37,028 nucleotides of DNA, from NCBI GenBank assembly GCA_016793015.1, contig JAEUJD010000186.1, forward strand, positions 1 through 37,028, read 5' to 3'. This DNA comes from Phycisphaerales bacterium. Lineage in GTDB: Bacteria > Planctomycetota > Phycisphaerae > Phycisphaerales > UBA1924. Numbering within the stretch: the first letter of the stretch is position 1; the number at the start of each line of letters is the position of its first letter. Positions 1 through 8,204 of this stretch are shown here, in pieces. A program made the position numbers and the translations under genes. Under the pieces are notes generated by a model. The model saw only the letters and a program-made list of their open reading frames with translations. It searched no databases and was not told where the DNA came from.

Positions 1-99
1 CTGCAACCAACCGGGGCAATCCGCGATTGCCTGCGTCCACGCGCAGGCAATCGCGTGCAGAGTCATTGCAACCAAACACAGCGCGTTTGACGTTCGCAT
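1..99 (-). CDS. Secreted protein, N-terminal fragment (truncated by window edge)
   Basis: Thirty-three codons are visible, running off the left edge of the window. The translation starts MRTSNALCLVAM and continues with a hydrophobic stretch ending in an AxA-like region (residues about 8-25), which looks like a Sec signal peptide. An AAGGGAT Shine-Dalgarno-like element lies 8 nt upstream of the ATG. The mature part visible is only about ten residues, so the product cannot be named. The neighbours are secreted dockerin-tailed proteins, so an exported protein fits the setting, but that is only context. Confidence 0.5.
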   Translation of the reverse strand, partial: MRTSNALCLVAMTLHAIACAWTQAIADCPGWLQ

Positions 100-770
100 C
101 GCTGAGATCCCTTGGAACGAGCCCGGATTCAGGGATCGTTAATGTATTGATTGTACAGGAATTGCGGCCCTGATTCATTCGTCCGGTAACTGCGCCGGTT
201 GGGATCCGAACACCCGATCGGAGCGGAGTCGATGACGCGGGGCTGATTGGTGCGCGATCGGAGGCGGAACGGCGCGCTCCGGCGGCCGGGCCGCGAGAGC
301 GGACACGTAGCCAAGTTTGTCGAGACGCGCTCACTCGCGTTCTGTTGCAGAGGGAACCGCGTTCCGGTCGCACTTGGGAAATGTCTCCGCGCAGTCGCCG
401 CATCGAGATCCGCACGCGGATGGACTTGGCCGTGCATTCGCTCGACCTGGTTGCGATGAAGGCGCGACGAGAAGTTCAAAGCCCGCCGGCAAGTAGAGAG
501 GATGGTCGCCGGTACTCCACACGCGTGCGATCCGGAATGCGTGTCCTCTCTGGCAGAAACACCCGAAGCCTTGTCGGGGCAGTTGGCGCGTAGGGTGAAT
601 GCCCCACGCGGGCGGAAGAACAAAGCCCGATTCCGAGCGACGGGGCGAGCGATCGGCAGATGAAATGCGATTTCCCAGAGTTTCATCGGCGCAGACGCCT
701 TTGGGTGGTAGCCTCCTATGCGGGGGCGGGCCTGCGTGAGGCCGGCCGTTTGGGAATTGGGGAAAAAGCC
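100..770. other. 671-bp intergenic stretch, no convincing gene
   Basis: Several frames stay open here on both strands. Their translations are arginine- and proline-rich without signal peptides, motifs or ribosome binding sites, as expected of chance frames in GC-rich DNA. The stretch separates a minus-strand gene (start at 99) from a plus-strand gene (start at 771), so it should hold two divergent promoters. A TACAAT hexamer on the minus strand near 153-158 is a possible -10 for the leftward gene, but I see no good -35 partner. Confidence 0.4.
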
Positions 771-1562
771 ATGCGAAGAGTTTCTTTGTGCGTTTTGGCC
801 TGCGCGATGCTTGCGCCGGTTGCGGCAGCGCAGCTGACATTGACCAGCGATCAGCGTGCGGTGCTGCTGGAAGCGGCGGGCGCGAACCAGACAGCGTTTC
901 CACCGGGCGCGTTCGCGCCGTTTGTTGTGGATATCAATCTGAATGTGCCGTCCGGAGGGGGGAGCGGCAAGTCGCACGCGACGCAGACTTCAACCGTCTC
1001 TGCGGGTGCGATGAGCGCGAGTGGTGCCAGCTCTGCCGAGTCGCAGGCCGGACCGGCTAACTGTGTGCTCTCGCAGGCGACCAGTGATTTCCGGCTCGCG
1101 TTCACCGTGCCCACGCCGGTGCAGTACACCATGGAGGGTTCGGTGGACGGCGCGCAATTTCGACTGGCGGAGACCGTCGGCGGGGCGGTCCATCTTGTGC
1201 AAGCGGCGGCGGGCGCCCCGACGCCGTACTCGTTTACGGGCGTGCTGAAGCCGGGGAGACAGTATCTGCTGCTCGCACAGTCGAGCCAGCTCGCCAATGC
1301 GTGCGACGGGGCGCTGTTTTCGCTGGCGGGTTCGTACTCGCTGGAAGCTTCGTTCGCCGCACTTGCGCCGTGCCCCGGCGACCTCAATTTCGATCGGGTG
1401 GTGAACGACGAAGATTTCGTCATCTTCCTCGCGGCGTACAACGTCCTGCTGTGTCCCGCGGCACCGTTGCCCTGCGATGCGGATCTGAACCAGGACGGCG
1501 TGGTCAACGACGAGGACTTTGTCATTTTCCTCGCCGGATACAACGTGCTGCTGTGCCCGTAA
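771..1562 (+). CDS. Secreted protein with C-terminal dockerin-like tandem EF-hand tail (paralog 1)
   Basis: This 263-residue protein starts with a signal peptide (about residues 1-20, cut after APVAAA). The middle (residues about 21-198) contains SDQRAVLLEAA, an SGGG linker and an NCVLSQATSDF segment; I do not recognise it as a named domain. Residues about 200-263 form a dockerin-like tail: two calcium-loop repeats (DLNFDRVVNDED and DLNQDGVVNDED), opening with CPGD and ending in CP at the stop. The ATG at 771 was chosen because it begins the signal peptide; the frame is open further upstream. The next gene is a close paralog with the same architecture, so this is a tandem duplication. By family knowledge such tails are found on exported Phycisphaerae proteins and may act in surface anchoring or calcium-dependent assembly; the function of the main domain is unknown. 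Confidence 0.85.
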   Translation: MRRVSLCVLACAMLAPVAAAQLTLTSDQRAVLLEAAGANQTAFPPGAFAPFVVDINLNVPSGGGSGKSHATQTSTVSAGAMSASGASSAESQAGPANCVLSQATSDFRLAFTVPTPVQYTMEGSVDGAQFRLAETVGGAVHLVQAAAGAPTPYSFTGVLKPGRQYLLLAQSSQLANACDGALFSLAGSYSLEASFAALAPCPGDLNFDRVVNDEDFVIFLAAYNVLLCPAAPLPCDADLNQDGVVNDEDFVIFLAGYNVLLCP

Positions 1563-1714
1563 AAGAGGGTTCCGGGCTTGAAAACGGGGACTCTGCTCGG
1601 GCGCGTCCGTCGCGCCGGGGGGCCTGTGCGCACACCCTCCGCCTTGGTACACTGAGAAAGGAGAGAGCTCGGCGGCTCAGAATTTGGCGGGGTGGCCAGC
1701 AGAGGGAGATCGTC

Positions 1715-2509
1715 ATGCGTTATGGGTGCGTTGGCATTTTGGTGTGCGGCATGGCTGCGCCGATGGCGGGAGCACAATTGGTGCTGACGAGCGATCAGCG
1801 AGCGGTGCTGGCGGAAGCGGTGAACGCGGGAATCGGGTCGTTTCCGGCTCCGGCGTATTCGGCGTTCGACAAAGAAGTGAACAAGAACGTGCCCTCAGGG
1901 GGCGGCAACGGCGTCGCGGCGGCACAGCAGACATCAACGGTGTCGGCGAGCGCGATGAATGCGACGGGATCGAGCGGCGCGGAATCCAACGCGGGACCGG
2001 GCAACTGTGTGCTGGCGCAGGCGACGAGTGACTTTCGCATCACATTCCGGGTGCTGTCGCCGGTGGAGTACGCATTCAGCGGCGCCGTGAACGGCGCGCA
2101 GTTTCGGCTGGCGGAGCCGATCGGCGGCGCGGTGCTGCTGGTGCAGTCGGCACCCGGCACGACGGTGCCGTACGCGTTTACAGGCATCCTGAAGCCGGGA
2201 CGGAACTACACGGTGCTTACGCAGTCGAGCCAGCTCGCAAACGCCTGCAACGGTGCATCCTTTGCGGTGACGGGCACCTATTCGCTCGCGGCGACTTTTA
2301 CCGCGCTGCCCGCGTGCCCCGGCGATCTGAACTTTGATCGCGTGGTCGACGACGAGGATTTCGCGCTCTTTGCACCGGCGTACAACGACCTGATCTGTCC
2401 GAACGCGCCCCTGCCGTGCGATGCGGATCTGAACGCGGACGGCTTTGTTGATGATGCCGACTTTGCGATCTTCGCGCCTGCCTACAACGCGCTTTTGTGT
2501 CCGGAGTAA
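1715..2509 (+). CDS. Secreted protein with C-terminal dockerin-like tail (paralog 2)
   Basis: This 264-residue protein is collinear with the preceding gene over its whole length. Shared blocks include LTSDQRAVL, NVPSGGG, QTSTVSA, GAQFRLAE, QSSQLANAC and CPGDLNFDRVV. It has a signal peptide (residues about 1-20, cut after MAGA) and a two-loop dockerin-like tail from about residue 202 that again opens with CPGD and ends in CPE. An AGAGGGAG ribosome binding site sits about 6 nt before the chosen ATG, supporting this start over the long open frame upstream. The 152-bp gap after the first paralog has no obvious terminator, so the pair could be co-transcribed. Divergence by eye is substantial, so the duplication is not very recent. 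Function unknown. Confidence 0.87.
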   Translation: MRYGCVGILVCGMAAPMAGAQLVLTSDQRAVLAEAVNAGIGSFPAPAYSAFDKEVNKNVPSGGGNGVAAAQQTSTVSASAMNATGSSGAESNAGPGNCVLAQATSDFRITFRVLSPVEYAFSGAVNGAQFRLAEPIGGAVLLVQSAPGTTVPYAFTGILKPGRNYTVLTQSSQLANACNGASFAVTGTYSLAATFTALPACPGDLNFDRVVDDEDFALFAPAYNDLICPNAPLPCDADLNADGFVDDADFAIFAPAYNALLCPE

Positions 2510-2689
2510 GCGTCGCGAGAGCCCTTTGCGGCGCGATGGCCCCGCACCGAGATTTCGGATGCAGGTTCGGAGGCAGCCGCGGTGACTGTCCGTAGTTTGT
2601 TGGTTGTCGGTGCCGGATTCCGTGCGGCTTTCTGGCGGATTCGCTGTAAAATCGCGGGCCGAGTTCTCTCGTGGGTGAGAGGAGTTGTC

Positions 2690-4753
2690 ATGCGTGCAGG
2701 GATCGTTCTCTCTTTGGTGGCCGGGGCGGGCGCACTGGCGCAGGGGGGTAACGAGCCGCTGAATCCGCGCGGGTCGACGCGGGTGATCTTGGCGAACTCG
2801 TTTGCACCGAGCGCGGGCGGCGGGGTTGAAACCGATCTTGTCAACCAAGAGGGGCGGACGGTCGAGTGGGTGTTTTCCGGTTCGCAGATCTCGATGTTTG
2901 CGCCGGGGACGCGGATCGTGTCGGCGGGGTTCCGAAACGCGACAACGAGCGCGGCGCCGCCGGATCAGTATGACTTTTCGGATTGGTCGCTGACGATGTC
3001 GCGCTCGCTCGCGGCACCGGGCATGCTCTCTTCGACGATCAGCGAAAACGGGGCTCCGGATGCGACGATGGTGCGGAGCGGTGCGCTCACATTGCTTCCG
3101 GGGAGTATTGAACGAAAGCCAAGCGCGAACGCAACCGCGCCGTTCTCCTTTATCGCGCAGTTTGACGATGGGCTTGCGTACTCGGGCGGGCACCTGCGGT
3201 TTGTGATGACTCACGATGCTCCGGCGATCGGCGGTGCGGGCATGCGGGCGGTGGGCGCGAGCCTGGACGCGGCAAGCCCGGGAAGCCCGGATCGCAACGT
3301 CCTGTTTGAAGCGCGGCGGGCATTGACGGCCAACGCAACGCTGACGACCGAGAGCACCAATGCCCCGGTTACGCGGCTCGGTGTGGATGCCGCGATCGCG
3401 CTGCCCCTGCTCACAGCAACCGCGAGCAACGGGCGTGCGGGCTTTGTGGGCGCTCTCGGTCCGGCCGACTTTGCATCGCAGTTTGTGATTGGAGCGGAAC
3501 AGTTGCGGTTTGTGCCCAGGGGGAGCCTGATCACGTGGCTGACGTTCCGGCTTGCACCCGGCGAGATCGCGTGGCCGGGCGCGGATGTGATGACGAGCGA
3601 CTTTGAGATCGAGGTGGCGACGAGCACAAGCCTGCCCCAGTCGATGGGAACGTTCTTCGGCAGCAACGCCGACTCGGATGCGATCGTGGTGCGCGATGGG
3701 GCGTTGACGATTCCGGCGGGCGGGTTTGGCCCCTTGCAGGAGGGCGCAACATCCTTTGGCCTGGCGATCCACTTTCAGCGTGGGTTTGTATACAAAGGGG
3801 GCGGGCTTTGCATCACGGTGCGCCACTCCGCGTTCGTGGGCGGCGCGGGGCCGAAGCTGGATACCGCGAGCGCATCGGGCGGCGGCGCGCTACGGACAGT
3901 TGTGAGCGCATCGAAGACTGCAACGGGCGGCACGTTCCTGCCGGCGGATGATGCGATCGCGATGCAGGTCGGATACACACCTTCGCTGAGCGTGCCCCAG
4001 GCCTTCGAGACTGAATCGGGTGGATCGGGCGCGTGGGTGTTTGAGACACCCCGCGTTCACCAGTTGGTCATCGATCCATCGCAGCTCGGCAATCTGCCGC
4101 CGGGGAGCACGGTGGACGGGATCGTGTTTCGTATCTCACCGGTGGACCCGGGCGCGTTCGTCTCGTGGCCCCACGGGGACGCCACCGTCACGCAGTTTGA
4201 TGTGACGCTGAGCACGGCGCAGCGGACAGCGATTCAGATGAGCACAACATTTGCGGTGAATGAGGGAGCGGACAAGGTGCTGGTGCGATCGGGCTCACTC
4301 TTTGTTCCATCCGAGGCAATGAAGGTGGTCGGCAACGATGTGGGCGAGCAGTCGTTTGTGATCCCGTTCTCGAAGCCGTTCGTTTACACGGGAGGCGGAC
4401 TCTGCGTGACCATGCGGATCGGGCAGCGCCTCGGAGGCGGCGCGGCGGTGAACTTTGACGGCAAGTTCAACACGGCGGGCGTCAACGGCAAACGCGCAAC
4501 GGCCTCAAGCACCGAAACAACCGGCAACAACGCGATCGCGCTGGCGACGAGGCTGGTGTTCACGCGGCCCGCCCCGACCTGCCCGGCGGACTTGAACGCG
4601 GACGGTGGAGTGGATGATCTCGACTTTGTCGTTTTTGTGGAGGCGTACGAGTTTCTGACGACGCCCGCGGCGGACTTTGACTTTGATGGCGTGACGGCGG
4701 ACTCGGACTTCTCGGTGTTTGCGGTTGCGTATGACGCGCTGGTTTGCCCGTGA
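2690..4753 (+). CDS. Large secreted protein with three internal repeats and dockerin-like tail
   Basis: The 687-residue product begins with a signal peptide (about residues 1-17) preceded by GAGAGGAG, a good ribosome binding site, which fixes the start at 2690. The body appears to be three diverged modules of about 200 residues (about 20-225, 225-440 and 440-630). Each carries a 'VxRxGxLxxP' stretch (MVRSGALTL, VVRDGALTIP, VLRSG-like VLVRSGSLFVP) followed by 'YxGGxLxxxM/V' (YSGGHLRFVM, YKGGGLCITV, YTGGGLCVTM). Residues about 632-687 are the two-loop dockerin-like tail (CPADLNADGG ... VCP). A TAAAAT hexamer at 2647-2652 could be a -10 element. No enzymatic motif is visible; the repeats look like a beta-rich extracellular fold. 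The gene is convergent with the metalloprotease gene that follows. Confidence 0.85.
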   Translation: MRAGIVLSLVAGAGALAQGGNEPLNPRGSTRVILANSFAPSAGGGVETDLVNQEGRTVEWVFSGSQISMFAPGTRIVSAGFRNATTSAAPPDQYDFSDWSLTMSRSLAAPGMLSSTISENGAPDATMVRSGALTLLPGSIERKPSANATAPFSFIAQFDDGLAYSGGHLRFVMTHDAPAIGGAGMRAVGASLDAASPGSPDRNVLFEARRALTANATLTTESTNAPVTRLGVDAAIALPLLTATASNGRAGFVGALGPADFASQFVIGAEQLRFVPRGSLITWLTFRLAPGEIAWPGADVMTSDFEIEVATSTSLPQSMGTFFGSNADSDAIVVRDGALTIPAGGFGPLQEGATSFGLAIHFQRGFVYKGGGLCITVRHSAFVGGAGPKLDTASASGGGALRTVVSASKTATGGTFLPADDAIAMQVGYTPSLSVPQAFETESGGSGAWVFETPRVHQLVIDPSQLGNLPPGSTVDGIVFRISPVDPGAFVSWPHGDATVTQFDVTLSTAQRTAIQMSTTFAVNEGADKVLVRSGSLFVPSEAMKVVGNDVGEQSFVIPFSKPFVYTGGGLCVTMRIGQRLGGGAAVNFDGKFNTAGVNGKRATASSTETTGNNAIALATRLVFTRPAPTCPADLNADGGVDDLDFVVFVEAYEFLTTPAADFDFDGVTADSDFSVFAVAYDALVCP

Positions 4754-4867
4754 GAGATGGGCCAAACGAGCCATGAATGGCGAGCGCCGATGCGAAGCGG
4801 GTGCCGCCGCGTTGCGGCTGGGGGAAAGAGCCTTCTCGCCGCAGGGGCCGCGTGCGAGAAAACCGTC

Positions 4868-4905
4868 CGTGAACATCGGATGCAAACGCTTTGCGTCTGT
4901 TCACG
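4868..4905. terminator. Long hairpin between convergent genes, possible bidirectional terminator
   Basis: An 8-bp outer stem (CGTGAACA at 4868-4875 with TGTTCACG at 4898-4905) continues, after a 3-nt bulge, into an inner 8-bp stem (GATGCAAA/TTTGCGTC, one G-T pair) with a CGC loop. It overlaps the stop codon of the minus-strand protease gene (4901-4903) and lies in the 147-bp space between two convergent genes. There is no strong U-tract, so termination activity is an inference from position and structure. Confidence 0.45.
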
Positions 4906-7900
4906 GGCAGACGAGCTGGTCGTAGGCCTGAGCGAAGAGCGTGAAATCGGCGTCTGTGGTCAGGGTATCGCCGTCGAGATCGCCGGCGTTCGATAGAAGC
5001 GCGTTGTACGCGACGACGAAGACCTCGAAGTCGGCATCGCTCACGACTCCGTCGAGATTGAGATCGCCCTCGCAGAAAGCCTTGGGGGCAACGCACGCGG
5101 GCGGGAGCTGACAGGTGAGTTCAAGACGGAACTTCCGCAGCGCGGAAGGAAGTGTTGGAGCGGGCTCGGTTGCCTGACCGGCGCGCATGTCTGCGACGGA
5201 GAGGATCCAGTCGCCTGCGCCGCTGTCGCTTGTGAGGAGGTTGAGATTCTCTTTGGGGAAGAAGACGCCGTCGTAGGGTGCGCGCCGGGGGATCGCGGAT
5301 TGAATGAACGAGACGATCTGGTTCATGTCGAACAGCGTCTGGCAGAAATTCTTACCGAAGTTGCCGACGCCGCCCGGGCGATCGGCCACCGTGATGGTCG
5401 AGCCTTGCGGGTTGGTCAGGCGAATGACCAGGTCGCCGACGTACGGATGATTGATTCCGGCATCGGCGCGATTGGGATCGATACTCACCGATCCGAGGAA
5501 GCGCAGGCGGACATCGGTGACAGGGCCGGGGAGCGAAGGAATGGTGAGCGGAACCGAAACGCCGGCTGGATCACCGTCTGGAATCAGTGCGGGCGGGCCG
5601 GCGTAATCGAACGTGGACATCGCCTTGAGGGTGGAATCTCCGACCGGCAGCTGGAATGCGAGTTGTGATGCGCGGATCGGGCCGGAGCCGGTCGCCGAAA
5701 GGAGCGTGCATTCGAGATCGATGGGCGTGCCGCAAGGATGGTCGGGAGAGATCTCGAGCACGAAGGGGGTGCTGTTTTCCGCGCCGGCGCCGGGGATCAG
5801 ATCGGGCCAGGTTGCCGAGGAGACGACAACGCGGGCGGTCGGGGTGTGGCTTGCGAGTTCGCCGAGCGAGCCGAGGGCATCGGCCGAGCCTGCGTTGACT
5901 GCCGGGATGAAGATGCGAATACGCGACTCGCCGGAATCGATTCGCCCGTTGCTGTTTCCGTTGGCGAAGTTGTCGGCGATGCGGGCGGGGCCCGCGAAGT
6001 GGAGGCTCGGGCCGGAAGTGCGCGGGATGATCTCGAAAGGCTTGCGAGAAACATCGAAGAAGATCCCGTTGATGGGGCGCACGATGATGCGGGCGCGGGC
6101 AATGGACAGGTCGGGAAGGTTCACAAGCTCGGAGCCGTCGTTGGGCGTGCTGGCGACAAGCACGATCGGGTTTCGATCGTCATCGCTCTGCATGAGGCTG
6201 ATCTGCACATCGGTGAGCCGATAGGAACCGACATTGGTGCCGACGACCGCCCAGGTGACAAGGAGCGGCCCGCCGGAACGGGCGAGGCCGTCTTGAGGCG
6301 AAAGGACGGCGAAAGGGGAGTTCACGTTGCTGGACGGCGCGATCGTGATCGAGAGATCCTGGATGCTGGTTCCCCCACCGCCGGGGCGGTTGTCGCGGGC
6401 GAACGCGCGGAACTTGAGCGCGGGGCGGATGCGCGTGGGCATGGTCTCGCCGGGCGAAACGTCGCCGTTGAGGATCGTGCCCCACTTGGGGAGGACGCGG
6501 GTCGAATCGGAAGCGGGGAGAAACGTCCGGAAGATCGCGTTGTTTCCGATGTCGCCTTGTGAGAGCGAGGTCTGCGATGCGCCGCGATCGATCTCGTCCC
6601 AACTCATGGTGATCTCATCGCCCTCGGCATCGGTGAGCGTGCTGGGAAGAATGAGGGGAGTGCGGACCGGGGCGTACAAAACAAGGTTTGAGGGGAATGC
6701 GATCGACGGAGGGGTGTTGTCGAGCGGAACGGTTGTGCCGCAATCGGCCCGAAAGGACATTCCAAGGATGCTGTACGCGTGGAACTGCAACTCGGATTGC
6801 TGGACGATGTTGTCGGGATAGCACTGCTGCGCGTACGACATGATGGTTGAGCCGCCGCCGGGTTCGATGCAGTCGCCGGCGTTGCCGTTGCAGCGTTCGC
6901 CCCGGCCGCTGAACGTGTGCGGGGCGCTGAACTGATGCCCCATCTCGTGCGCAACGACCATCACGGTGTAGACGTTTTCGATCGGCAGCGCGGAGCTGGT
7001 CACCGCGGCCTGGCTCGAGCACGATGAGTAGAGATACGCCACGCCACCGCCATAGGTGCCCAGGACGTGCCGCATCTGGCTGTAGAGAGTGGGCGTCAGG
7101 CGGTTGTAGACGCCCGCTGCCTCTTCCAACATGCTGGAGGAGCTGCTGTTGGTGAGGTCATCGGTCGCGGGGTTGAACTGGATGAGCTTGTCCTGCTGGG
7201 CCGAGATGATGAAGCGAACGCAGAGCTCCTTTTCGTAGATCGCGTTCAGGCGAGTAGTGAGTTCGGCCATCGCGCCGATGGCGGTTTCCACCGAGTTTCC
7301 GTGCAGGATTGTCCACTCGGCGGTTGGGAGATAGGCAACGATCAGGTCGTTGCGGTACGTGCCGCGGAGGGGGGTGGACGCTGCGGCGCGATCCACGGGC
7401 GGTTTCTCGTCTTCGCCGAGCACGGTGCAATCGAACTGCGTGCCGGAATCCGCGGCGTCTTCCTGGCGAAACGAGATATAGGTTGGGGTGCGATCGGTCG
7501 GCAGTGAAGACGCCGGGTTGACGACCACGGTGCCGCTCGGGGAGAGAACCAGAGCGTGGAACCCGCGCGAAGTCAGTGTGCAGCGGACCGTTGTGCCCGG
7601 GAGTTCGAGGGATTCACCGGCGTACGCGCGGACGTTCGGGAAGCGGGCCGCGAGTTCGGGCTCCATGCACGGGGTTTCGACGACCGCGAACTTCTGGGTC
7701 GAGCCGTCGGGCATTGGGATGTCGAGGGTGGTGTGGGCCTGGCCGGTGGCGAACGCGCGTATGCCGCGGCTGGGTTCGGAGGGTGCGGCACGCAGCGATT
7801 CGCGCAGAGCGGTCGTATCAAGTTGAAAAGCGCGATAAAGGAAAGCCTGCGATCTCGCGGCGGCGGTCGCGTCGGCATCGTCGAAAACAGCGTGGCGACT

Positions 7901-7981
7901 GGACCAAAGCTCCCCGGGTGCGGCGACGACAACCGTCGCAAGTGAGAAACACGCGCACGCGACAACTCGATGGAGATTCAT
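4901..7981 (-). CDS. Secreted metzincin (reprolysin-like) metalloprotease with P-domain and dockerin-like tail
   Basis: The 1026-residue protein has a signal peptide (starting MNLHRVVACACF), a propeptide-like N-terminal region and a zinc protease domain. The zinc motif HEMGHQFSAPH lies near residue 343 and a Met-turn candidate (STIMSYA) near 380, matching M12B/reprolysin-like metzincins. A beta-rich, Ig-like region follows (about 440-700), then a proprotein-convertase P-domain-like region (about 820-930, with YVGDLVIRLTNPQG) and a dockerin-like tail (about 967-1026, ending VCP). The metzincin consensus has Gly at the eighth position of the zinc motif; here it is Ser. ATG at 7981 is preferred over a GTG ten codons earlier because it starts the signal peptide and has GGAG 7 nt upstream. 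It probably degrades extracellular protein; the shared tail links it to the three neighbouring proteins. Confidence 0.9.
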   Translation of the reverse strand: MNLHRVVACACFSLATVVVAAPGELWSSRHAVFDDADATAAARSQAFLYRAFQLDTTALRESLRAAPSEPSRGIRAFATGQAHTTLDIPMPDGSTQKFAVVETPCMEPELAARFPNVRAYAGESLELPGTTVRCTLTSRGFHALVLSPSGTVVVNPASSLPTDRTPTYISFRQEDAADSGTQFDCTVLGEDEKPPVDRAAASTPLRGTYRNDLIVAYLPTAEWTILHGNSVETAIGAMAELTTRLNAIYEKELCVRFIISAQQDKLIQFNPATDDLTNSSSSSMLEEAAGVYNRLTPTLYSQMRHVLGTYGGGVAYLYSSCSSQAAVTSSALPIENVYTVMVVAHEMGHQFSAPHTFSGRGERCNGNAGDCIEPGGGSTIMSYAQQCYPDNIVQQSELQFHAYSILGMSFRADCGTTVPLDNTPPSIAFPSNLVLYAPVRTPLILPSTLTDAEGDEITMSWDEIDRGASQTSLSQGDIGNNAIFRTFLPASDSTRVLPKWGTILNGDVSPGETMPTRIRPALKFRAFARDNRPGGGGTSIQDLSITIAPSSNVNSPFAVLSPQDGLARSGGPLLVTWAVVGTNVGSYRLTDVQISLMQSDDDRNPIVLVASTPNDGSELVNLPDLSIARARIIVRPINGIFFDVSRKPFEIIPRTSGPSLHFAGPARIADNFANGNSNGRIDSGESRIRIFIPAVNAGSADALGSLGELASHTPTARVVVSSATWPDLIPGAGAENSTPFVLEISPDHPCGTPIDLECTLLSATGSGPIRASQLAFQLPVGDSTLKAMSTFDYAGPPALIPDGDPAGVSVPLTIPSLPGPVTDVRLRFLGSVSIDPNRADAGINHPYVGDLVIRLTNPQGSTITVADRPGGVGNFGKNFCQTLFDMNQIVSFIQSAIPRRAPYDGVFFPKENLNLLTSDSGAGDWILSVADMRAGQATEPAPTLPSALRKFRLELTCQLPPACVAPKAFCEGDLNLDGVVSDADFEVFVVAYNALLSNAGDLDGDTLTTDADFTLFAQAYDQLVCP

Positions 7982-7991
7982 AACTGCACTC

Positions 7992-8023
7992 CGCACCCAC
8001 TCCCCACCCACTCCCCACCCACG
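7992..8023. repeat. Short 11-bp tandem repeat in the protease leader
   Basis: About three copies of an 11-bp unit of the type CACCCACTCCC run in tandem just upstream of the protease start (on its strand, GGGAGTGGGTG). It is purine-rich in the mRNA and lies in the 5' leader, so it could affect translation or be a slippage-prone tract. Nothing else is recognisable up to 8204. Confidence 0.6.
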
Positions 8024-8204
8024 CTGCCCTACGCCCCCCGACGAGCCACCTCTGCGTCGAAGAGATTAGCCGAAGCAAACGGAGGGCACAAGGCCGTGTT
8101 CGGTCGTGCCGCGTGATTGACAATTTTTCATGTCATCTCTCAATGGAGTACGCGGCCACCTGCAACATCGGCCAGGTCTATCAGCGAAGCAATCACTGAA
8201 GGCA

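Noticed and set aside
129..977. 282-codon minus-strand frame in the first intergenic stretch
   Set aside because: Overlaps the signal-peptide start of the first dockerin gene; basic low-complexity product, no ribosome binding site or motif.
1934..3826. Long minus-strand open frame (630 codons) across the dockerin gene region
   Set aside because: Antisense to two well-supported secreted proteins; the translation is Arg/His/Pro-rich without motifs, the usual GC-rich shadow.
8108..8140. TTGACA on the plus strand at 8108
   Set aside because: No plus-strand gene follows; the AT-rich patch is more likely part of the minus-strand spacer between two minus genes.
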